From contig JAZGTN010000085.1 of the NCBI GenBank assembly GCA_037783415.1, forward strand, positions 3,343,501 through 3,407,500: a stretch of 64,000 bases of DNA, given 5' to 3'. A program made the translations under genes and the position numbers. The notes below the pieces were generated by a model. That model saw only the letters and a program-made list of their open reading frames with translations. It was not told where the DNA came from and made no database searches. The stretch comes from Leptasterias polaris. Its lineage: Eukaryota > Echinodermata > Asteroidea > Forcipulatida > Asteriidae. The first letter of the stretch is position 1; each line of letters opens with the position of its first letter. Positions 33,601-45,600 of the stretch are shown here, in pieces.

Positions 33601-36600
33601 CGAAATTGTCCACGCAGAAGAGAAATTCCGTATAAGAATACACAATCTGAGAAACGTATCTGACAGTAATGTTTCTCAGATTCCAAAGTTTTGGACACAA
33701 AAACTAATAGATTTTTCCATAACCAAAATGCTTTTTACTAACGAAAGCTGCTGTGCTTCTAAGCAATAGGTTTTTATTGCCATTAATTCTAAGAGCGATT
33801 ACCAAATGTATGCCTTCCCTTTAAGTTATTTTGCTGATGCAAGAATGTAAAGTATTTGTGTCACTTTCATAAGGTGAAAGAAGATGACTACGATGACGTG
33901 GTGACGTGTCTGAGCAAAGACTTTAAGATATTTAAAGAGGGCCACGACGGTGAGATGAGCCCAGTTGTCTTCCAAGAAATCGACGAGAGCTCCAAAAGGA
34001 AACCTTGTGAATGTCGTAAGTCAACATCAGATTAAAGACATAGAAGAGTATGAGTAATAATAATAATAACTAGTTTTTATACAGCTCTTTATCTACAGAC
34101 GACTCAAAGCGCTTGTCATTATTTATTTCCAGACGGGTTTTCAAATTTTTGAATTATGAGACTCATGTATGCAACACCTTGTGAGAGTTTACAAGGTGCT
34201 GGGGCGCATTCAGCAGCCACTGCCCAGAAACACAGGGGCGAACCCCTTCTTTGCGATAAGTGTCACTGGGTTCTTTTACATGCAATATAATGGTTAAGTG
34301 TCTTGCTTTAGTGTCAAGACTGGGACTCGAACCCACACTCTGCTGATCAGAAACACCAGAACTTTGAGTCCAGTCACTTGACCTATCGGCCACGACACGA
34401 TTGGTTATAAAGGGAGACAAAAAGTACTTGTTTCAACATGTTCAATCAGCGAGCTTGGTGTTTTATCAGTACAAATCTCCCAAAGAAATATTAAAAGTAT
34501 ATGAAACAGCATTTGAAGATCCCCCCCCCCAAAAAAAAAAATAATTAAAATAAATATACACCTACTTGTAAGTTACTTGTAAGCACATAAATAAAACCAA
34601 AGCTGTTTCTTGTTTGCACTATTACATATATTTATTTTATATTTATTGGGTTACATGAAACCGGTCACATGAAAACAAGAGCCTTATGTACATCGGCCCC
34701 AATAATTACTTATTTCATAACAACTGATTAACACTGATTTGTGATTACCTCAAAATGTCATCTAAGTATAGTTGCGCTTCCACCGATGTAACCTTCAGTC
34801 GGAAACCTAGCCCCATGAAACTTGCGAGCGCTATGGCAACTATACTAAGTCAAAAGTAATACAAATTGATACAGTGGTGCGGTGGGTATTTTCCAGCTCT
34901 GATCACCGTGCCAATCCCCCAGTTGACACAATCAAGAGTAAAATATCTGAAACTTTGGATTGTTCTACTTCACCGTCAGATTATTTGTTTACAGTGGTCT
35001 GGTGGTGCAGCAAGGATCTTTTTTTTTCTTTCTTTCTTTTCTTCTTTTTTGAGGAGCCTACTTTGCTTGAACAATTTTCCCAGGAAGACTTCTCCTGAAA
35101 GACTTTTTCCTTACAAGAAAAAAGACAATCGGTGTACCCAGGGGTGGGGGAAGATCCCCCCTTTAACATACCTACCCTCAACTCCACCCCACTCCTAGCC
35201 CAACCCCCAGCCCTGAATGACTTTTTCCTGACAAAATAAGGACAATCAGCGTCCCCAGGGGCGGGGGATTATCCCTCCTTAACACACCAACCCTCACACC
35301 CACCCTCGCCCTCAACCCCACCCTTCATCACTCTCCCCTACCAAATGCAACTCACATGCCCTCAAGTGATTACAAAGTTTGAAATAATGTAGATTGGAAT
35401 GTTATTTTTGTTCTGTGTTGTTTTTTTCCCAGCAGACTCTCCGAGACCAATCGTACATTCCTTCCAAAGTCCAGATAATCGCTTCCTGGTGACATGTCTC
35501 CAGCCTGAACAACTCTCTCATCTTACCTCCACACTCCTAAAGCTCATGTTTTATTCAAACAGGTATAACATAATAATAATGCATTCCGTCCGTGGCAAGA
35601 CCCAAATGCACGCTGTACAGGCATGAAACTGTTAATGTTGCTGGTACATTGTCACTGCATTCATTGGGCCCAATCAATCACTTCTCTGCCACCATTTTAC
35701 CCATGGATGAAGAGAGTAAATTATAGTTGAGTGTTTTGCCCAAGGACGTAGATGTCAGGACAGTTGGAACCCTTTCCTGGTGGACGTCGTCGCCACAACA
35801 ACTTGACAAAAGTTATAATGTTCTGCTAAATATTGCCATTTTTAATGCGATCATCCGTGAGAAAAACTTTGTTTGAATCTAATCTTCTGGCAATGACACC
35901 AGCAACTATCTTTCTAAAGGGTTCGGACCTCCCTTCCCCAACAACATGTTTTCTTTTTTATTTATTTGTAAACTTTAAACTTGCTCCATGTTTATCCCTA
36001 ATCTTGCTACAGAACTGAATTCCATTGCCTACTTGCGTCATGTCCAATCTTGCTACAGAACTGAATTCCATTGCCTGCTTGCGTCAGGCCCATGAATCAT
36101 CATAAATTTCAAGTTACTTATTTCACAGTTTAGCTTTTTAAAATTATTTTTATGTTTACCTTATAAACATCTAGAATCTCCCCTGATGCCCTGAATTGTT
36201 TGTGTGTACATGTATATATCTACAATGGGGTGTCATGACCGAGTGGTTTAGAGCATCGGATTCAAGTTCTGGTGGTTTAGTCATCGGGGTGTGGGTTCGA
36301 GTCCCGGTCATGACGCATGTGTCCTTGAGCAAGACACTTTGCTATAATTGCTTCTCTACACCCAGGGGGTATAAATGGGTACCTGCAAGGGTGGAGGTTG
36401 ATACTGTGTTTGAAAAAGCCTTCGCAGCGCCACGGCAGCCCAGGGCTGTATACTCCTCAGGGAGCTGAGAAAAATTAAAGCGCATTGATACGTTATTGTA
36501 AAATGCGCTATATACGAACTAGTTATTATTATTATTAATAATATGTTGTCCAGTTGCATTTCTAGAACCTCTTCATGGCAATGAAAATGACGATGTTTTC

Positions 36601-39600
36601 TTGTTTATATCTTTTCAGTTTTCTTCCCCCACCCAAGGATGGTCACGAGAGGTTTTTATCTCTCTCTGTCATCAATCAAAAGATATCTCTTGTAGTAGAT
36701 GTAGAGTCAATGGCATTGTAAGTTTCAAAGTATTTTTCTTTTCTTTTCTATAATCTGCATTTATTTGGTTGTTAACTGGGCTGCTTTGTGCTATGTCTTT
36801 GTGGCATGTCGTGGCCGAGTGGTCTAGTTTACCGGACCCAAGCTTTGGTGTTTTCAGTAGCAGAGTGTGGGTTTGAATCCCGGTCATGACACTTGTGCCC
36901 TTGAGCAAGGCACTTAACCATAATTGCTGTGTAAAAAGTTGGGAAGGTAGTGCATTCTGCTCTGCCAGCCAGGCTCCTAGTGGATGATACCCATGCCTAC
37001 ATCCTTACTGACTGTAAAGGGGGTAACCCTGTTTCAGCCCCAGGAGTAGGTGGCAATATGCCCCTGGTGGCAGTTGATTTGGATCAACAGACTTAAAACT
37101 TAAAGATATGCATCCAGAAGTTAGCTACAATTATTGCCTGTGAGGTGACTTTTCTCATGGCCTTTTCACATTTACCTTTGTCAAATTGTCAGTTCACCAT
37201 ACTGCAATTACAGGAATCCCACAGGCGTACCCTAAGTTTATGACCCATTGTTGTCGTCGTTCTTTTTTTACTCATGGCCACTTACATGTATTCTTCACTT
37301 TTATTTCTTCCACATTTTGCCTGTGACGTCACTTCTGCAACATCCTAGTATAGCTAATAAATAAAAAAGAATACATATCACTAACAAAATTATTTGTGCG
37401 ACACCTTAAATTAAAACTTTCTCAATATAAAATTTGCCCAAAATCGGACCTAGCACCTTTAATCATCCAATATGTCTTTTGGTGACATTGTCTTTAATTA
37501 TCATAATTTAACATTGTCTTCATTAACAATTATTTTAATTGACTCATTCTACACTAAGGTTTCCAAGTGGGAGTTTGTGCACAGGAGCCCAAGAATTCTG
37601 GAGAATGATTAAGATTGGAAATCTCCCTTTGGGGTTCGGTAAGTATATGCCATCTCATCATCAGTAGTCTTGGCTCAAGACGTCAGTGATCGATTTGTGG
37701 AATGTGTATGGACACTCATAGTAATCTGTTATAGCGCACCCTCTAATGGCATGACTTAAAGGCAAAGTATACCTTTGGATTGTTGAACCATTCGATTGTT
37801 TTAATCAAATGTACATGTATACAATAGGCTGTGCAAGTCTCGCGCGCATTCGAACTTCCGGGACCATAGTGGTCCCAACCATATGGAGTTTTACGTGGGC
37901 GAGATTTTGTTTCGTCAATTATTTTAGTTTAACGTAGGTTATGATCTAGAAAAGTATACATGTTGTTGGAATGTAATACTAAGTGATAACAAAATATGAA
38001 AGTAAAACCAATTCAACAATATAACGAAGAAAATCCAAGAATTAAACTTGACCTCAGCTTCCGGTTATTGCAAAAAATTAAGAATTTTGTGCTCGCCTCC
38101 GATCATAAAACTTACGTAAACGCTTGTTTTGGATGCGCAATTATAATCGCCAGATGCTGTAATTGCAAAGCAAACCCTTTTCATTGCAGTCTATGGTTGT
38201 TGAGGCGTCAGCATCCTCTTTAAACTGCGATACGGGTCCATTTAAGACCCGTTTGACCTTCACGAATCCGCGTAAGGGGTTTCTAAAAAGTTAACATCAA
38301 ATACATGTGTAGGCATCCTTGTCCCAGAGTTTTAATTTGTTTTCAATAATAATATACACACTATTGTGATTTTTTTTTCAAAAGCTAAACCTTTTCATAA
38401 AATTGTAATGATTAATTTTTGTTGTTCAGATTTTGTCATGAGATATAATTTAAAACAAAGATTTAATTTCAGAAATAAAATGTTCTTCGTTTGACGTGTT
38501 TTCTCGTTCGGATACGCGCGAGACTTGCACAGTCTATAATACAACTAAAATTTCATTTCAAAAGGGTGTTGCGTTTTGGAGATATCGCCTAAAATCCGGA
38601 GCGAATATGTCAGGAAGAAGAATCCCTAAAAGGAATACACAATCTAAGAAACTTATCTGACAGTAACACTTCTCAGATTCAAATTTTGGGGCATAAAAAC
38701 TGATATATTTTTACTTTTAAAACCGCATTACTTAAATGTGTAATGTTTCTCAAAATGCTTTCTACTATCGAAAGCTGCTGTACTTCTAACCAATAATTTT
38801 CGATTGCCATTAATTTTAAGAGTGATTACCAAACGTATACCAACTTAACTTAAACTAGTTCTCACTAACATCATGGGAATTCTGCAGTATTGGGTTAAAG
38901 GCCCTGTACACTATTGGTAAGATCGAAAAACACAAATGTTCACAGATTCACACATAACTTACATGATTTAAAGTAAGTAATGGTAGAAAGGGTTCCTTAA
39001 AATATTTCTGCCTAAAATGCTATCGTTTCTGAGAAATGAGTAAAACAATAGTTTTTATCGCGCGTGATAATAAACTCGATGTTTGAAAAACAGAAAACAC
39101 ATAAGGTCTCTTTTCACTATTTTCTCGTGACCTCGATGACCAATTGAGCTCAAACTTTCACAGGTTTGTTATTTCATGTATATGGTTGATCACACAAAAC
39201 ATGAACACTGTGTGCGACTATAATGTCAGCTCTACCAATCCTGTATAATACCTTTAAAGGTCGGGTCACAGATTGGTGAATACTCCACAAAATTAATGAC
39301 CATAAAAACTTAGTATAATAGTAATACAGTATAGTATAAAATATTTTGAGAAAAGATTCTCTTTTACACACAAACTAATTTATTTTGAGTGAACAAAATA
39401 ATTTCTTGAGCACTCGAAGAACTCAAGTTATTTTCGTAGTTATTTTGTATTATTATTATATGTCCCTTTAGGGGCTCCTTATAGCCTCCTAGGCATTTGA
39501 CTATTTTATGGTTTCCTAGTTGAAGCATTGTTTGCTGTTCATAAAAACGTATCATCACCTACCAACCCTGCTCCATAAAACTACTATTAGAAATAAATAA

Positions 39601-42600
39601 TTCACTGGTGACACAAGTTCAGTCTTTAAAAACACAAGGGTCTCAAACAGGCGTCAGATTTGCTGACTGGAATAACACTCTAACGGGAGACTTGCCCAGC
39701 TCCTGAAACGTGGTCATGCCCGTCCAAGTTTGCCCCGTCCCTTTTCTGGGGAGCTCTCCTGGTCACTTGAGCTGATATAACTCCCATCAGAAGTGCTTGA
39801 CAGAAAACTTCTTCTTCATCAACACTAGTATTTCCACGAACTGTCGCTCTCCGACATTTTGATTAGCTTGAGATGTTTTTTTTGCGTTTAGTAATACACG
39901 TTTGTGAGGGGGGTAAACAAAATGAGTCCACAGTATAAGGTCACAGTGCTGTTTTGATTCCTAGGAGATTGATGGCTTTTTGTGAAGCTCAACGCAATGA
40001 TTTTTGAGCGTTCACATTCTCTCAACATTTTCTGGAATGGTAGGTGTCTATTGACATTCAGTAATGAATGCCACCACAAAGAAATGAGTGGAATGCGGGG
40101 AGTGGGTGCCTAGCATATGATTGTTTTTTTCTAAAAATACCAAAACTTCCGCCTAATCTGACCAGAATACATGTAGCTCCCCCATGGCTGATTACTAACA
40201 TTGAGATGGGAACAGACAACTGCCTTCAGGACTGTTTGAACAAGAGATGGAATGGTGCATGGAAATATGTGCAGTTGTTTTAATCACACTGGGGAGTGGG
40301 GCTGGTTGTTTGGCATCAGAACAGTTTGATGTTAGAAATGGGTAAAGGAAGCAATCTTGTCATACTTGGAGAGTCAAATAAATAGGTAATGAGTAAAAAC
40401 GATGCAGGGAGCTGTGTCTTGCTATGTGTGAAAGAAACAAGGTTTGTCAAATGATTTAGACTCTCATTTTTCAGCCTAATTAAAGCAAAAGTGATTCAGA
40501 CTTCAAGGTTTATTTTTATTTCCACAGTATCAAATCTTATCAGGCAATATTAAATAAACATGTTTCAATATTAATACAGTTATTAAAGCCAGATTGATAT
40601 AAAATAATACACTTTGGGGAAACTGCAGGGGAGCTCACTAAGAAGCAAAGCTTATAAGCGTGAGCCCCAGACAGGTACGCTCATTGAGCCCAAACCAAAG
40701 ACCCATGTAACTTTAAATACATAGGTTGAATAATCACTTAAAATAGTACAAGGTAGGGCTCAAGGAGCGTACTGTATTACATTACCATAAATACAAAACG
40801 TAGACATACGAACAATACAGATCAAAGACAAATGAGATCAGCAGAGCAAAATAAGTAAAGATATACATACTCTAAGTTATATATGAAATTAAATCAATTA
40901 TGAAACTAAATCAATTATAAGTTTGAATTACAGTAGATTTAAATAATCGTTTGAAAATGGAAAGATTAGACAAAGCTTGAAGTTGGTTGGAGAGCGAGTT
41001 CCAGAGCTTGGGCCCCCCTATATTTAACAGAATTTTGGGCCAGAGTTGTACGGCTAAATGGAATGTGAAATTTAGAAACTTGTCGAGTAAAATGCGAGTG
41101 AATTTCACAATTCTGACTAAATATACTATTTATAGATATTGGTAACATATTATGCGTAGACTGATACATTAGACACCCAAGTTGAACATTATACATGTCA
41201 CTAACTTTTAAAGTATTTTGTTTTACAAAAAGGGGATCAGTGTGTTCATGAAAGTCAGCAAAATTAATTACACGCAACGCTCTTTTCTGTAATAGTAGTA
41301 GTCTGTTTAAATTAGTAGCGGAACTACTGCCCCATGCAAGCAAACCATAATTAAGATTAGATACAATCAAGGTGTTATAAAGAGATTCCAAGACATTACT
41401 GGGTAAAAAATACTTGATATTATTAATTACACCTATATTTCTTGCAACAGTTTTACATAAGTGATCAATATGATTTTTCCATGTTAACCCTGAATCAATA
41501 AGTAACCCCCAAAATTTACAACAATCGGTTTTAACAATTACAAAATTATCAATCATAATATCACTTGGTAATTCACTGGCAGAGTTACTGAACAGCATAT
41601 AACTAGTTTTAGAAATATTTAAGGACAGTTTATTAACTCTAAACCAATTCGCTACATATTTAAGTTCATTGTTAACAACATCAGTAAGATAATTGAGATC
41701 ACTGTGGGAACAAAATAAATTGGAGTCGTCAGCAAACAAAATAAAGGAAAGCCGATCAGATGACTTTATAAAATCGTTAATATATATTATAAAGGGTCCT
41801 AAGATTGAGCCTTGGGGTACTCCATGCGTAAGGAGCCTATAATTTGAGTTAAAACCATTAATAGACACATACTGTGATCGATTTGAAAGATAGCTCCTAA
41901 ACCACTCTAGGGAAACCCCCCCGAATACCATAAAAAGAAAGTTTATACAATAGAATCTCATGGTCAATTGTGTCAAAAGCTTTTGAAAGATCTAGGAATA
42001 TTCCCAGAGTGTGTTTGGACTCATCAATAGCATTAGAGACTTTGTTTATAAAATCAAGTAAAGCATGGGTAGTAGAATGTCTTTTACGAAATCCGTATTG
42101 AGAATGAGTGAGTATTCGAAACTTATCTAAAAATTTGATAGTACGGTCATAAATACATTTTTCGAGAACTTTTGAAAAGCATGATAATAAAGAAATTGGT
42201 CTGTAGTTATTAACACAAGTGGGATCACCTTTTTTATAAACCGGGATAACTTTAGCAAGTTTTAGTTGAGAGGGGACTTTACCAGTTAAAAAAGATACAT
42301 TAATGATGTGTGTAAGAGGTTTACATATAGCAGTTATACAACGTTTTAGTATAAATGAGCTAATCGAATCATGTCCTGAACTTTTCTTATTTTGAAAACT
42401 ATTCACAATATCAATTACATCATATTCGGTTGTTGGAGATAAAAATAAGGAATTGGAGTTTGGTGTTATTAGGTAATCTTTGAAATCAGTGTTTACGTGT
42501 GTACCCTGTATATTACTAGCAAGATCTGCACCAATGTTGACAAAATAATCATTAAAACAATTCGCAATTTTCTGTGATGTCATTTACTAGTTTAGTATTA

Positions 42601-45600
42601 TTATATATTATTATATATTATATATTATATATATTGGTTATATATTGGTTTATTATCATTCATCTCGTGGCCCAAGGGCCAAATTACAGGAATGTTACAA
42701 TATAAAACATTAAAAATACAAAACAGTTAAAATAAAATAAAAACAAGACCCGGAAGTAACAATCATGAATTTAACAACTTAATGTAGTGAGGAATCGGGC
42801 TCCTTCTGAATCGATCAGTCCTACAGGGTAACATTGAAATGGCTTGTGAGTTGCCCAAATTCCTGCCATGTGTGTTTTTCCTAGTTGGGGGGATGAGGTT
42901 TTCTGTTTGCCTGCAATTAGCCAATGACTGAGCAAATTTGTAACAATGAGCTTGCCTACGATCAGAAAGAGTTTCGATTCCACACTCATTGATTGCATCT
43001 TTATAAGTAGTGTAGTTTTTCCCTAGCATGATTTTGCAAGCTCTCTTTTGTACTTTTTCTAAAGTTTGAACCTGAGCTTTGGTGAGTGAGGAATTCCACA
43101 CTACATCCCCGTACTCTAACAGGGGTCTAACATATCCTTTATAAACCACTGACAGTTCATCCTTGTTAAAACAAAATTTCTTAAGTGTACGCAGCATATA
43201 TAAACGTGAGTTAGTTTTTTGGGGGATATCCGAAATGATAGTATTTATAGTTTGGGAAGTATTTTTGTTATTTAGAACTGAATTGATAATTTTCCAAGTG
43301 TTACGTAAATTATTCTTTTCTTGTTCAAATTTACGAGCATAGTACAGTTGTTTGGATTTACGTAGTAAAGTGGTTAAGTAATTTTATATCTTGTGTATTT
43401 AGTTTTTCTAAAGTTTGTTGGGTTTGACAAATATTTATGGTACAATTTATTATTTTTATTAATAGATCTGAGTAAAGAGGGGGTAATCCAAGGTGAATTA
43501 GAACAGTGGTTACTTTTTTTACGTTGATTCTGTTGTTTCGGAGGAAAATTTATGTCGAACAAATAATGAAAGGAATCCATAAATGTATTAAATGCAATTC
43601 CTCTGGATTATTACAATTAAAGACTTCAGACCAATTAGTGGCTGACAAATCATTGTTAAATTGTTCGAAATTATTGCTACCAAAGATACGGGCAGACGAG
43701 GTATAGGCGTTTCCACTATTTAGGCCAGTAGTACTAGATGATTGATAGAACATAAAAACCGGCAAATGATCAGAAATGTCGGTTATTATAATACCAGATT
43801 CCGCTGGAGGTAAAATGTTGGAGAATATGTTATCTATGAGTGTTGCAGATGTATTAGAGATACGAGTTGGCTTATTGATTAATGGGAGAAAAGAATAAGA
43901 TGTTACTAAATTAATAAATGACTGAGATGAGGAGTCGCTAAGGTTCAATAAGTTAATATTAAAGTCACCAGAAATAATACAGGGTTTACATTGGAGAGCT
44001 ATACGTGAGCAAATGTGTTGAAAAGTAGCCATAAACTCATCGTGATTAATAGAGGGTGCTTTGTATACCACACCTGGAATAATATTTTTAACTGTTGGAT
44101 AAACCAGTTCAATAAAAAGAGATTCAAGTGAATCATTCGAAAACGTCAGGTCTTCCCTAACAATAAAATTCAGATCCGTGGAAACATATAAAGCTACCCC
44201 ACCCCCCGCTTTTGCACCTTTTCTATTATTTACAATAAGTTGGTAACCTCGCGTTTCAGCCCGAGAGAGTTTTTCTCAATGGCCTCATGTTCTACCCTAG
44301 GAGAGTCTTCCTCCATGTTTTGACCCTGGACGAGTCTTTGTCAATGGCCTCATTTTTCGACCCAAGGAGAGTCTTTCTCAAGGCCTCAAGCTTTGACCGT
44401 AGGAGAGTCAGGAAAGTCTGTCTCAATGGCTTCACGTTTTTATCACAGGAGAGTCATTTTGAATGGCTTTACATTTTGACCCAAGGAGTCTTTCTCAATG
44501 GCCTCATGTTTCGACCCTGGAAGAGTCTGTCTCAATGGCTTCACGTTTTGATCACAGGAGAGTCATTTTGAATGGCTTTACATTTTGACCCAAGGAGAGT
44601 CTTTCTCAATGGCCTCATGTTTCGACCCTGGAAGAGTCTGTCTCAATGGCTTCACGTTTTGATCACAGGAGAGTCATTTTGAATGGCTTTACATTTTGAC
44701 CCAAGGAGAGTCTTTCTCAATGGCCTCGCATTTTGACCCTGGAAGAGTCTGTCTCAATGGCTTCACGTTTTGATCACAGGAGAGTCATTTTGAATGGCTT
44801 TACATTTTGACCCAAGGAGAGTCTTTCTCAATGGCCTCGCATTTTGACCAAAGGAGAGTCATTTTGAATGGCTTTACGTTTCGACCCTAGAAGAGTCTTT
44901 CTCAATGGCCTCACGTTTCGACCCTAGAAGAGTCTTTCTCAATGGCCTCATGTTTTGACCCTAGAAGAGTCTTTCTCAATGGCCTCACGTTTCGACCTAA
45001 TGAGAGTTTGTCTCCATGGCCCCACATTTTGACCCAAGGAGAGTCTTTCTCAATGGCCTCATGTTTCAACCCTGGAAGAGTCTTTCTCAATGGCGTCATG
45101 ATTTGACCTCAGCAGAGTCTATCTCCTAAAAATTACGCTAAGGTCATAAAGTAAAATGTTTTTTGCATTTAAATACCATGGGTCATTTTGGTTGGTAAGC
45201 AGCTAAATTTCTTGTGTTTTGTTCATTTGTTTGATAAAAGGATACAATTGCACAGGGGCATAAGAGTCTGTTTATTAAATGTGTTTATTTGATAATTATT
45301 GCAGACATAATGTTTTTAAATCTGATTTCCGGTTTTTGTTTTGGCCTTCAGAAAAACTGTGATTAACTAGCCTGAAAAGTCTATTACAGCCTACACCATA
45401 AATGTAGGTTTAGGCTTTGTACTTTGTTTCCCCAAAAGACAAAATGCCATGCCTGTTATTTGAAATATGTATTCATTTCATATTTCAGGAATAAGGCACT
45501 TGTACACATTATCAACAAATCCCTTGGTATAATTATCTATATTGCTATAGGTGCACTCCTGCCAAACTGGCTCTTTCCACAAAAGATCCCAGGAGACTGT

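Larger units (their letters stand above)
40520..44265 (-). mobile_element. Non-LTR retrotransposon (CR1/Jockey-like) in CASTOR intron 7, split by a second LINE
   Basis: Read on the minus strand: an AP-type endonuclease remnant (44265-43550), a linker (43580-43203), an inserted second LINE fragment (about 43205-42598), the reverse transcriptase (42595-40911) and a 3' UTR down to about 40520. The 5' end runs into the minisatellite at 44265, so the start is lost. Family assignment within CR1/Jockey/L2 is uncertain. Confidence 0.8.

Noticed and set aside
44911..45099. 62-codon minus-strand frame with internal repeats
   Set aside because: It is a translation of the 37-bp minisatellite.
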